This document shows, piece after piece, positions 1-7,625 of a stretch of 64,000 bases of DNA. The DNA is taken from positions 1 through 64,000 of the forward strand of contig NZ_JALMEW010000001.1 in the NCBI RefSeq assembly GCF_023094245.1. The letters run 5' to 3'. Position 1 is the first letter of the stretch; each line of letters begins with the position of its first letter. The notes below the pieces were generated by a model. It worked only from the letters and a program-made list of their open reading frames with translations, was not told the DNA's origin and made no database searches. Origin of the DNA: Halomonas getboli (lineage in GTDB: Bacteria; Pseudomonadota; Gammaproteobacteria; Pseudomonadales; Halomonadaceae). Both the position numbers and the translations under genes were made by a program.

Positions 1-5
1 TTTTC

Positions 6-121
6 GCCTGACGACCATAGCGTGCGGGAACCACCTGATCCCTTGCCGAACTCAGCAGTGAAACCGCTCAGCGCCGATGGTAGTGTGGGAGTTCCCATGT
101 GAGAGTAGGTCATCGTCAGGC
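6..121 (+). rRNA. rrf: 5S ribosomal RNA
   Basis: Complete 5S rRNA. The 5' end (gcctgacgac) pairs with the 3' end (gtcaggc), and the internal blocks ccgaactcag, cgccgatggtagtgt and gagagtaggtcatcgtc are the usual gammaproteobacterial 5S blocks. It lies at the very start of the window, so the 16S and 23S genes of the operon should lie just upstream. Exact ends are set from the terminal helix and could be off by one or two bases. Confidence 0.95.
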
Positions 122-132
122 ACTTATACCGG

Positions 133-172
133 AAAAGCCCCGGCCTCATCAGAGGTCGGGGCTTTTCTTTTT
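133..172 (+). terminator. Rho-independent terminator of the rRNA operon
   Basis: A 14-base stem (133-146 with 153-166, one G-T pair, six-base loop) is followed by a T-rich run to 172. It starts 11 bases after the 5S gene, where an rrn operon terminator is expected. Confidence 0.93.
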
Positions 173-439
173 CACCGCTCGATGATTTTTTCCTGTCCTG
201 TTATCAACATGACGCTGCGCATGTCGGCTTCGATGGACCATCGAGTCGCCCGCCGGGCGCATGTCTGGCGATTCCGTACTGACAGAGGGCCGACGCGGAT
301 ACCCGGATCGGCATGTCCAATATCCGCCATATGGGCAGACTGAGTCTTTTCCACAGCTGACTGCCTCGCGCGATGTATCCACACCCTTCATTCCCCTGAT
401 CGATAGGAGAGCGCGGCCCACTTCGGCCGACAGCATTGC
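173..439. other. Intergenic region before the BCCT gene
   Basis: About 270 bases with no convincing gene; the short reading frames here have no ribosome site or recognisable product. It must hold the promoter of the BCCT gene, but I cannot place -35 and -10 boxes with confidence. A single TTTTCCACA (about 348-356) resembles a DnaA box by chance. Confidence 0.5.
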
Positions 440-2020
440 ATGAGTGAAACACACTCCCGTTCCTCGACGAGCGCCATGCCCTTCGCCGACCGGCGGCTGG
501 GCGACCCGGTCGTGCTCGGCGTCAGCATCGGCTTCATTCTGGGCTTCATCGTCCTGTCGTTGTATGACGTCAACATGGTGGCCGATGGCATTGCCGCCGG
601 CTTTGCCTGGACTGCCAAGACGTTGGGCAGCTATTTCCAGTGGCTGCTGCTGCTGACCTTCCTGATTGCCATGGGCGTGGCCGTTTCACCGGCGGCCGGC
701 GCCAAGGTCGGCAATCTCGATGCGCCGGAGATGAGTACCTTCAAGTGGCTGTCGATCATCATGTGTACCCTGCTGGCCGGGGGAGGGGTGTTCTTCGCCG
801 CCGGCGAGCCGGTCTATCACTTCGTGGTCACGCCACCGGCCTTCGACACCGAAGCGGGTACGCCCGAGGCGATCGCCGGTGCCCTGGCACAGTCCTTCAT
901 GCACTGGGGGTTTCTGGCCTGGGCGGTGCTGGGTTCGCTGACGGCGGTGGTGCTGGCTCATGCCCACTACGTGCGGGGGCTACCCCTGCAGCCGCGTACC
1001 CTGCTGACTCCCGTGCTTGGTGAGCGTGTGATGCATGGCTGGTTCGGTGGCGTGGTGGATGGCCTGTGTGTGATTGCCGTGGTAGCGGGTACCGTGGGAC
1101 CGATCGGTTTCCTCGCGACTCAGGTGAGCTACGGGTTGCATGAGCTGTTCGGGCTGCCCGAGGGCTATGGCACCCAGCTGGTGATCCTGATCGGTCTGGG
1201 CGCGGTCTACGTGACCTCGGCCATGACCGGCATCCATCGTGGCATCCAGTGGCTGAGCCGCTTCAACGTGATTCTGGCGCTGGCCATCGCCGCCGTCATT
1301 TTCCTGTTCGGGCCGACTCAGTTCCTGATCAACGCCTTCACCCAGGGCTTCGGCGAATACCTGAATTCGTTCTTCCCCATGGCGACCATGACATCGCAGA
1401 CCGCGCCGGCCTGGTGGATGCAGTGGTGGACGGTGTTCTTCTTCGCCTGGTTCATCGGCTATGGGCCGCTGATGGCGATCTTCGTGGCGCGCATCTCACG
1501 CGGGCGCACCGTTCGCCAGATGATTCTGGCCGTAGCGGTCATGGCGCCCATCGCCACCACGATCTGGTTCACCCTGCTGGGCGGTTCGGGCATTCATTAC
1601 CAGCTGACCGGAGCCATCGACCTGACTGCGGCGCTCAACGACTTCCAGTTCGACGTCGCCACCCTGACCGTGGCCCAGGCGCTGCCGGGTGGGCCGCTGA
1701 TGGCGCTGGCGATCCTGGTGCTGACGACCATCTTCGTCGCCACCACCGGCGATTCCATGAGCTACGCGATCTCGGTCGTAGGCGCCGGTCATGACGAGCC
1801 GAATGTCTTGGTGCGGGCCTTCTGGGGCATCGCCATGGCGCTGATGGCGGCTATCCTGCTGTACATGGGCGCCGGCCAGATCAGTGCGCTGCAGCAGTTC
1901 ATCGTCATCACGGCCATTCCGGTCTCGCTGGTGCTGCTGCCCTCGCTGTGGACGGGCCCCCAGGCGGCCATGGCCATGGCCCGCGAGCAGGGCATCGTCG
2001 CAGAACCTCGGCGCGCCTGA
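440..2020 (+). CDS. BCCT family transporter (betaine/choline/carnitine type)
   Basis: A secondary carrier of the inner membrane that imports quaternary-ammonium compounds such as glycine betaine, choline or carnitine, normally with Na+ or H+. The 526-residue protein has about 12 hydrophobic segments. The family signature is clear near residue 330: WWTVFFFAWF followed by VARISRGRT, which corresponds to the Trp-rich helix 8 and the loop after it in BetP. AAGEPVYHF near residue 125 matches the family's conserved AEP block. Both termini are short, without the long charged tails that make BetP or BetT osmosensors. The ribosome site before ATG 440 is weak; ATG 476 is an alternative. It is monocistronic, with a terminator 30 bases after the stop. 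A compatible-solute role fits a halophile, but the substrate cannot be read from sequence. Confidence 0.9.
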   Translation: MSETHSRSSTSAMPFADRRLGDPVVLGVSIGFILGFIVLSLYDVNMVADGIAAGFAWTAKTLGSYFQWLLLLTFLIAMGVAVSPAAGAKVGNLDAPEMSTFKWLSIIMCTLLAGGGVFFAAGEPVYHFVVTPPAFDTEAGTPEAIAGALAQSFMHWGFLAWAVLGSLTAVVLAHAHYVRGLPLQPRTLLTPVLGERVMHGWFGGVVDGLCVIAVVAGTVGPIGFLATQVSYGLHELFGLPEGYGTQLVILIGLGAVYVTSAMTGIHRGIQWLSRFNVILALAIAAVIFLFGPTQFLINAFTQGFGEYLNSFFPMATMTSQTAPAWWMQWWTVFFFAWFIGYGPLMAIFVARISRGRTVRQMILAVAVMAPIATTIWFTLLGGSGIHYQLTGAIDLTAALNDFQFDVATLTVAQALPGGPLMALAILVLTTIFVATTGDSMSYAISVVGAGHDEPNVLVRAFWGIAMALMAAILLYMGAGQISALQQFIVITAIPVSLVLLPSLWTGPQAAMAMAREQGIVAEPRRA

Positions 2021-2050
2021 CGTTCGAGCGTCTCGGGTGTAGACGACGTC

Positions 2051-2083
2051 GCCGGCCCTCGAATGCTGCATTCGGGGGCCGGC
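2051..2083 (+). terminator. Terminator hairpin after the BCCT gene
   Basis: A 15-base stem (2051-2065 with 2069-2083, one T-G pair, three-base loop) sits 30 bases past the BCCT stop codon. Only a short T run (gcgtttcc) follows. Confidence 0.75.
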
Positions 2084-2119
2084 GCGTTTCCGGGGGTCGG
2101 TCACGGGCGATGGATCGCG

Positions 2120-2125
2120 TATAAT
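2120..2125 (+). promoter_or_regulatory. -10 box TATAAT for the DUF2721 gene
   Basis: A perfect TATAAT lies between the BCCT terminator and the next gene. It overlaps the first in-frame ATG (2124), which therefore cannot be the translation start if this promoter is used; this supports the TTG start at 2160. No good -35 element is visible about 17 bases upstream. Confidence 0.6.
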
Positions 2126-2159
2126 GCGACCAAAGTCTAACAACGATGGAGTCGATGTC

Positions 2160-2615
2160 TTGACCCTTACCACACCGGCGCTGCTGTTTCCGGCCATTTC
2201 CCTGCTGCTGCTGGCCTACACCAATCGCTTCCTGACCCTGGCGCAGCTGATCCGCAAGCTCTCCGAGGAGGATCGCGATACCCATCACGAGGTGGCGATG
2301 CGGCAGATCCTGCTGCTGCGCAAGCGCATCACCCTGACCAAGCGCATGCAGATGGCCGGGGTATCGAGCTTTTTGCTCTGCACGCTGTCGATGTTCGCGC
2401 TGTTCCTGTCGCTCAAGCTGCTGGGCATGGTGCTGTTCGGCATCAGCCTGATCAGCCTGTCGGTCTCGCTGTTCTTTTCCCTGTGGGAAGTGAAGATCTC
2501 GACCAACGCCTTGAACGTCCAGCTCCAGGATCTGGAGGCGCTGAGCCGGCATCGTGCGTCCGGCGAGGCCCGCAAGGCCGATGCCGAGGACGACGAGCTA
2601 CCCCGCGACTTGTGA
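2160..2615 (+). CDS. DUF2721 family inner-membrane protein
   Basis: A small integral membrane protein of unknown function. It has one hydrophobic segment at the N-terminus, a charged amphipathic middle (KLSEEDRDTHHEV, RQILLLRKRI) and two closely spaced hydrophobic segments (VSSFLLCTLSMFALFLSL and MVLFGISLISLSVSLFFSL). This order and length fit DUF2721. I chose TTG 2160 rather than the upstream in-frame ATG at 2124 because the ATG lies inside a TATAAT box and GGAG at 2148-2151 is 8 bases before the TTG. It probably has its own promoter. It is followed 47 bases later by rlmM, with which it may be cotranscribed. Confidence 0.75.
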   Translation: MTLTTPALLFPAISLLLLAYTNRFLTLAQLIRKLSEEDRDTHHEVAMRQILLLRKRITLTKRMQMAGVSSFLLCTLSMFALFLSLKLLGMVLFGISLISLSVSLFFSLWEVKISTNALNVQLQDLEALSRHRASGEARKADAEDDELPRDL

Positions 2616-2662
2616 GCCCGGCGCGCGCCCGGCTAGACTGTCGGGCCTTCACAGGAGGCCCC

Positions 2663-3730
2663 ATGACCCCTCAGCAGCTGCTGTTCTATTGCCGCCCCGG
2701 CTTCGAGTCCGATCTGGCCGGTGAGATTGTCGCCAAGGCATCCGCTCTCGGCTGGCAGGGCTATCCCCTGGCACAGCCCCAGGCCGGCCACGTCGCCTTC
2801 GTGCTGACCGAGGAGCGGCCTGCCAACGCCTTGCATCGCGCGCTGCCGCTCGAGTCGCTGGTCTTCGCCCGGCAGAGTCTGGTGGCCCTGGAGCCGCTGG
2901 AAGCGCTGTCCAGGGACGACCGTCTATCGCCCATCATCGAACAGGTGGTGGCCAGCGGCTGGAGCTTCGAGTCGCTGTGGCAGGAAACGCCGGATACCAA
3001 CGATGCCAAGGCGCTGTCCGGGCTGATCAAGGCGCTCCAGCGTCCGCTCGAGTCGATGCTCAAGAAACGCGGTGCCCTGCGCCGCAAGGCGGGCGGCCGA
3101 CGCCTGCATCTGCTGTGGACCGACGGCGATCGTGTGCAGCTCGGCATGAGCTTTCCCGGCAATCGCAGCGAACAGCCCGGCGGCATCCGCCGCCTGCGCT
3201 TTCCCCATGACGCCCCCAGCCGCTCGACCCTCAAGCTCGAGGAGGCCTGGCACGAATTCGTCCCGCGGGATCAGTGGGAGACGCGGCTGTCCGAGGGCAT
3301 GCAGGCGGCGGACTTGGGCGCAGCCCCGGGCGGCTGGACCTGGCAGCTGGTCAAGCGCGGCATGCAGGTCTATGCCATCGACAACGGCCCCATGGACCGC
3401 GGCCTGATGGCAACCGGGCTGGTCGAGCACCTGCGCGAGGATGGCTTCGTCTGGGCGCCGCCGATGCGGCTGGACTGGCTGGTCTGCGACATCGTCGACA
3501 AGCCGGCCCGGGTGATCGACATGGTCGAGCGCTGGCTGGTGAAGCGCTGGTGTCGCGAGGCGGTGTTCAACCTCAAGCTGCCGATGAAGCGGCGTTGGGA
3601 GGCGGTGTCCGAGGGCCTGGCACGGCTCGATCGGTCGCTGAGTGAGGCGAGGGTCGACGCCGAGATCGCCTGCCGCCATCTCTATCACGATCGCGAAGAG
3701 GTGACGGTCCACGTCCGGCTGTTCAATTGA
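2663..3730 (+). CDS. rlmM: 23S rRNA (cytidine 2498) 2'-O-methyltransferase RlmM
   Basis: Transfers a methyl group from S-adenosylmethionine to the 2'-OH of C2498 in the peptidyl-transferase region of 23S rRNA. The start MTPQQLLFYCRPGFE at ATG 2663, preceded by AGGAGG, gives 355 residues, close to the 366 of E. coli RlmM. The N-terminal half is the THUMP-like substrate domain; the Rossmann SAM site is DLGAAPGGWTWQLV at about residues 217-230. KLPMKRRW near residue 308 supplies the catalytic lysine region typical of RrmJ-fold 2'-O-methyltransferases. A longer upstream reading frame exists but overlaps the preceding gene and has no family support. Confidence 0.93.
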   Translation: MTPQQLLFYCRPGFESDLAGEIVAKASALGWQGYPLAQPQAGHVAFVLTEERPANALHRALPLESLVFARQSLVALEPLEALSRDDRLSPIIEQVVASGWSFESLWQETPDTNDAKALSGLIKALQRPLESMLKKRGALRRKAGGRRLHLLWTDGDRVQLGMSFPGNRSEQPGGIRRLRFPHDAPSRSTLKLEEAWHEFVPRDQWETRLSEGMQAADLGAAPGGWTWQLVKRGMQVYAIDNGPMDRGLMATGLVEHLREDGFVWAPPMRLDWLVCDIVDKPARVIDMVERWLVKRWCREAVFNLKLPMKRRWEAVSEGLARLDRSLSEARVDAEIACRHLYHDREEVTVHVRLFN

Positions 3731-3753
3731 TCCCGAGCGTGTGCCCCGCGTGA

Positions 3754-3784
3754 CGGAATGACGCCCCGAGGCGGCGTCATTCCG
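3754..3784 (+). terminator. Hairpin after rlmM
   Basis: A 12-base perfect stem (3754-3765 with 3773-3784, seven-base loop) lies between rlmM and the TusA-like gene. No T run follows, so it may be a weak terminator or an RNA-stabilising hairpin. Confidence 0.5.
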
Positions 3785-3818
3785 GCGAGTTCTCCATCAC
3801 ACACCGTGTCACGAGGCG

Positions 3819-4079
3819 ATGTCATCGATGACGACTTCCACGGATTCCCTGCCGGCCGGCGATGCCGAGCTGGACACGACCGGGCTCTACTGCCCCGAGC
3901 CCATCATGCTGATGCACAACAAGGTGCGAGACATGGCATCGGGCGAGGTGCTCAAGGTGATCGCCAGCGATCCGGCGACCACCCGCGACGTGCCCAAGTT
4001 CTGCAGCTTCCTGGGCCACGAGCTGCTGGCCCAGGAAGAGACCGATGGCCAGTACCTTTACCTGATTCGCCTGGGCTGA
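3819..4079 (+). CDS. TusA family sulfurtransferase (SirA-like)
   Basis: A cytoplasmic sulfur-relay protein of 86 residues, with the family hallmark [10 protein letters not shown] near residue 25. The Cys of the CPxP motif carries the persulfide passed on in tRNA thiolation or molybdenum-cofactor routes. A second Cys ([10 protein letters not shown]) and the basic-acidic pattern of the TusA fold are also present. The closest remembered match is TusA itself ([13 protein letters not shown]). Two in-frame ATGs (3819, 3828) compete; GAGG at about 3813 fits the second better, giving 83 residues. It follows rlmM after a hairpin and converges on the minus-strand gene at 4095. Confidence 0.88.
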   Translation: MSSMTTSTDSLPAGDAELDTTGLYCPEPIMLMHNKVRDMASGEVLKVIASDPATTRDVPKFCSFLGHELLAQEETDGQYLYLIRLG

Positions 4080-4094
4080 GCCCGGGCGAGTGCG

Positions 4095-4811
4095 TCACGC
4101 CTCGTCGCCGTTCTCCGCGGCGTCGGGCATCACCATCAGCGCCAGGGCCTCGAGGGTCGCGGGATCTTCGCGGCGGATGCGATTGGCGATCTGGCGTTGA
4201 AAGAAATACACCACCTGATGACGGCTGTGGCCGGGGTAGAGGCAGGCGTCGCACGGCAGTATCGGCGTCGATTCGACCTGCCGTTCGTCGGCCAGCAGCG
4301 CCTCCACGGCGCCGTCGCTGTAGAGCCGCCAGCCGAACACCTGCTTGAGCTGCCAGGGCGTGTCGCCCTCGTCCATGCACAGGGCGTGTGTGCCCTGGGT
4401 TTCGGGAAGCTGCTGGATCAGCGTCGGCGATTCGGTCTCTTCGTAGTCGAAGTAGGCGGCGGCCTGCTCGAGCTCCAGTACCTTGTGCTCCGGGGGCAGC
4501 TCGAACAGCTCCTCGGTTTCCGGATCTCGATAGCCGATGAAGTGGCCATGTTCCGGGTCGTCAAGCGCCTGGCAGGGCGTCAGGCGTTCCATCCAGGGCA
4601 CGAGGCCGACGACTTCGCCATCCTCGCGCAGCCCCCAGGCGAGCAGGGGCATGCCGTAGTAGGACTCGGATTCGTCGGGCAGTTGATACACCATTTCCAG
4701 GCCATCGAGCTCGGGCGCGAGGCGAATCAGGCGTTTGCGAGCCTGCTGGCGTTGGCGCATGGTCTCCAGGTCGATGACCCGGGCGGGGCGAGATGACAGC
4801 GGGATACCCAT
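4095..4811 (-). CDS. Conserved hypothetical protein, 238 residues
   Basis: I do not recognise this family. It looks cytoplasmic: no signal peptide or membrane segment, very acidic, with many Glu, Asp, Tyr and Trp. The N-terminus is basic (LETMRQRQQARKRLIRLAP) and the middle is rich in Gly-Tyr-Trp blocks. A Cys pair occurs near the C-terminus (LPCDACLYPGHSRHQ) with two nearby His, a possible metal site. The preceding part reads like beta strands (GDTPWQLKQVFGWRLYSDG). It is coding rather than a shadow because codon use matches its neighbours and the frame is uninterrupted over the whole intergenic space. It is followed on the same strand by nothing and preceded by a 118-base gap to DUF3080. 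Confidence 0.7.
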   Translation of the reverse strand: MGIPLSSRPARVIDLETMRQRQQARKRLIRLAPELDGLEMVYQLPDESESYYGMPLLAWGLREDGEVVGLVPWMERLTPCQALDDPEHGHFIGYRDPETEELFELPPEHKVLELEQAAAYFDYEETESPTLIQQLPETQGTHALCMDEGDTPWQLKQVFGWRLYSDGAVEALLADERQVESTPILPCDACLYPGHSRHQVVYFFQRQIANRIRREDPATLEALALMVMPDAAENGDEA

Positions 4812-4929
4812 GAAGTCCCTCCAGCGGCGGCTTGATCACGGCATTGGCCCTCGGGCCGGTCGGCAGCGCACGACGTCACTGTCATCCCATCAATAGCACA
4901 GACCGATGACCGAGGTTAAGCCCCGGCGT

Positions 4930-5958
4930 TCAGCGGCAGCGACGTGCCAGTTCGGCGCGCAGCGCATGATGGGACAGGCGCGCCGCCTGCAGCGCGGGCC
5001 AGGGCGCGCCGGGCGTTTCCAGCGATAGCCAGCGCTGCCGATAGCCTTCGACGGCCGGGCGCGGGGTGACCTTGTGGGCCTCGAACAGGCGTTGAATGGC
5101 CGTGAACCAGCGGCGCGCCGCCTGAGACAGGCCGTCGAGCCAGGGCTCGGGAGGGCGAGGCAGCCGGGCCGTCGCGGCGGGACAGCGGCCGTCGATCAGC
5201 GCCGTTTCCAGCAGCCGCGAGCTCTCCGTCAGTCGCCGCTCGGCCAGCATCAGGGCGCGCAGCAGCTCGGCGGTCAGCGGCCGGTCGCGCAGCGTCTTGA
5301 GGTGGCCTTCAAGCGTCGAGGAATCGGCGCTCCAGGCGCGGTCGAACTGATGCAGCGTGGCCTCGCGCAGGTAGGTAAGTGCCGGCAACTGGGCGTTCAC
5401 CTCGTGCAGGGCATCCGGCGGTAGCGGCGAGCTGGCCCGGGAGAAGCTGTCGAGCCATTCGTCCGAGGCGAACAGCGCGTTCCAGCTGGCCCGCGGAAGC
5501 TGCTCGGTCTTGAGCCGGGTGAGCCGCTCGAGACGCGCCCGGTCGCCGTCGCCGAGCGTCTCCGGGACCTCGGTATTCCAGCAGCCGCTCAAGCGGCGCC
5601 ACAGGGCCAGCTCGTAGAGCCAGCGCTGGCTGGGCAGGGCGACCTTGCCGAGCTGGTTGTTGCGCGCCGCGACCAGATTGGCGATATGGCAGCCGCGCAG
5701 GGCGAAGACGTCGAGCAGCCCCTCGCGGGTTTCGGGAATCTCGAACAGCCGGGCATCGGAACCGGGAAAATCGCCGATGTTCTCGGGCGCCGTTCGCTCG
5801 GGGGCGGGCAGGTCGAGGCGTTCGGCCAGGCGCCGCTGATAGTCGGTCAGCAGCGTCTCGACGGGGCCGTCGCCGCAGCCGGCGAGCGGCAGCAGGGCGA
5901 TCAGCGCCGCCGCGAGCCGGGCGCCGAGCCTAGGAGGCCTGGGGCGTGGTATCCGCAT
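4930..5958 (-). CDS. DUF3080 family lipoprotein
   Basis: A predicted outer-membrane or periplasmic lipoprotein of unknown function. The N-terminus has arginines, a hydrophobic stretch (LAAALIALLPLAGC) and a clear lipobox LAGC, with acylated Cys at about residue 28. The mature part is largely helical and rich in Leu, Arg and Trp (WLYELALWRRLSGCW), which is the pattern I know from DUF3080. Its start overlaps the 3' end of the MATE gene by 29 bases on the same strand, so the two are probably translationally coupled. Nothing here suggests a substrate. Confidence 0.78.
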   Translation of the reverse strand: MRIPRPRPPRLGARLAAALIALLPLAGCGDGPVETLLTDYQRRLAERLDLPAPERTAPENIGDFPGSDARLFEIPETREGLLDVFALRGCHIANLVAARNNQLGKVALPSQRWLYELALWRRLSGCWNTEVPETLGDGDRARLERLTRLKTEQLPRASWNALFASDEWLDSFSRASSPLPPDALHEVNAQLPALTYLREATLHQFDRAWSADSSTLEGHLKTLRDRPLTAELLRALMLAERRLTESSRLLETALIDGRCPAATARLPRPPEPWLDGLSQAARRWFTAIQRLFEAHKVTPRPAVEGYRQRWLSLETPGAPWPALQAARLSHHALRAELARRCR

Positions 5959-7378
5959 CGATGACCGCCTTGCTCCGTCGTCTCAATCGTTCGCCCAGCA
6001 GCAGGGCGGCCACCGTCAGCCCCGCCACCAGGCCGATCCAGTAACCATAGACCCCGAGCGGTGCGACGAGCCCGAACAGGCCGTGATCGCCGAGCCAGTG
6101 GCCGCCGCCCAGGCCGACCAGCCAGAAGGCGATCAGGGTGATCAGCATGATCACGCGGGTGTCCTTGTAGCCGCGCAGCGCGCCCGCCAGGTTGGCCTGC
6201 AGCGAGTCCGAGATCTGGTAGATCATGGCGAGCCCCACCAGTGACAGGGTCAGCCGGGCGACGGCTGGATCGTGGGTGTAGAGGCCGATCACCGGCTCGG
6301 CGGTAAACCACAGCAGCAGGCAGTTGATCACCGCTACCGCCAGCGCGATCAGCAGGCCGTGGCAGGCCACCAGGCGTGTGGCCTCGGGGCGCCCTTGGCC
6401 CAGCACGTTGCCGACCCGCACCGTCAGCGCCATGCCGAGCGACAGCGGCAGCATGAACAGCAGGCTGGTGTAGTTCAGGGCCACCTGGTGGGCGGCCACC
6501 ACGACCTCGCCGAGGCTGGCGATGAACAGCGCGATCAGCGTGAACAGCGTCACCTCCATGAAGATCGCCACGCCGATTGGCACGCCCACGTAGAGCAGCT
6601 CGAGGATCGGCTTCCAGCGCGGCGGCGTCGGCGAGTGCCACAGCTCGACCTCGCCGTAGGCCCGGCTGCGCCGGGTGTAGGCGACCATGGCCAGGCACAT
6701 CACCCACATCGACAGCGCGGTGGCGATGCCGCAGCCCACCGCCCCCAGTGCCGGCAGGGTCGCGATCGGTGCCGGCAGCCAGCCGCCCAGCAGGGCCTCG
6801 AGCCCCGGGCCGCCGTAGATCAGCAGGTAGTTGCTGGGCACGTTGACGGCCAGCCCCAGCAGGCTGATCCACAGCGCCGGGCGGGTATGGTTCATGCCGT
6901 CGGAGAAGGCGCGCAGCGCCATGAACAGGCCGACCGCCGGCAGTCCCAGGGCCACGGCGCCCAGATAGCCCGCGGCGCGCTCGGCCACCGCCTCGGGCAC
7001 CGACATCAGCCGGAACACCGGCATCACCGCCGTCCACAGCAGCGCCGCCGCGATCACGCCCAGCACCGCGCCGATCCACAGCGCCTGGTGCACCTGCAGG
7101 CGAATGCCGTCCCGGCGCCCGGCGCCGAGAAGATGGGCCACCACCGGTGTCAGCCCCATCAGGGTGCCGGTCATCAGCAGCATCAGCGGCATCCACAGGC
7201 TCGAGCCCACCGAGACGGCGGCCAGGTCGGTGGCGCTGAGCCGCCCGGTCATCATCACGTCCACCGTGCTCATGGCGGCCTGGGCGAGCTGGGCGCCGCA
7301 GATCGGCAGCGCCAGGCGGATCAGCGGGCGGGTTTCCTGTCGCGTGGTGGCGATCAGCTGAGAAATGAACTGGGCCAA
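5930..7378 (-). CDS. MATE family efflux transporter (NorM-like)
   Basis: A 482-residue multidrug and toxic-compound exporter of the inner membrane, normally a Na+ or H+ antiporter for cationic drugs and dyes. Two pseudo-repeated MatE domains (about residues 20-180 and 245-405) together give about 12 hydrophobic helices. Family features are PICGAQLAQAAMSTVDVMMTG at the start of the first repeat and GVPIGVAIFMEV at the start of the second. Length matches NorM (about 457-480). It is divergent from the FAD-linked oxidase gene across about 250 bases and overlaps the downstream lipoprotein gene by 29 bases. The substrate is unknown. Confidence 0.9.
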   Translation of the reverse strand: MAQFISQLIATTRQETRPLIRLALPICGAQLAQAAMSTVDVMMTGRLSATDLAAVSVGSSLWMPLMLLMTGTLMGLTPVVAHLLGAGRRDGIRLQVHQALWIGAVLGVIAAALLWTAVMPVFRLMSVPEAVAERAAGYLGAVALGLPAVGLFMALRAFSDGMNHTRPALWISLLGLAVNVPSNYLLIYGGPGLEALLGGWLPAPIATLPALGAVGCGIATALSMWVMCLAMVAYTRRSRAYGEVELWHSPTPPRWKPILELLYVGVPIGVAIFMEVTLFTLIALFIASLGEVVVAAHQVALNYTSLLFMLPLSLGMALTVRVGNVLGQGRPEATRLVACHGLLIALAVAVINCLLLWFTAEPVIGLYTHDPAVARLTLSLVGLAMIYQISDSLQANLAGALRGYKDTRVIMLITLIAFWLVGLGGGHWLGDHGLFGLVAPLGVYGYWIGLVAGLTVAALLLGERLRRRSKAVIDADTTPQAS

Positions 7379-7625
7379 GGATCATGCTCCGTGAAAGGGT
7401 CGGCCCCGTGCTCCATGCGGTCGGGGGAACGCGCCAGTCTAGCAGGCCCCTCGGCGCCGCGCCGCCGTTGCGTCGAGGCGCCGCCATGCCCGGCGATTGG
7501 CGCTATACCTAGAAAGAGGGGGGTGAAGGAAAGAGGGACGCGAAGCAACGGAGGATAAAAGGGAAGGGGCCGTGAACACGGCCGTCATCCACCATCCGCA
7601 GGCGCGGGGCGCCGGGAGGTGCGAG

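Noticed and set aside
149..454. Minus-strand reading frames over the 5S-BCCT intergenic space
   Set aside because: No ribosome site, no recognisable residues, and they overlap the rRNA terminator and the BCCT start.
6272..7558. Long plus-strand frame of 428 codons antisense to the MATE gene
   Set aside because: It is a high-GC shadow: full of His, Gln, Arg and Gly, with no domain, while the opposite strand encodes a clear transporter.
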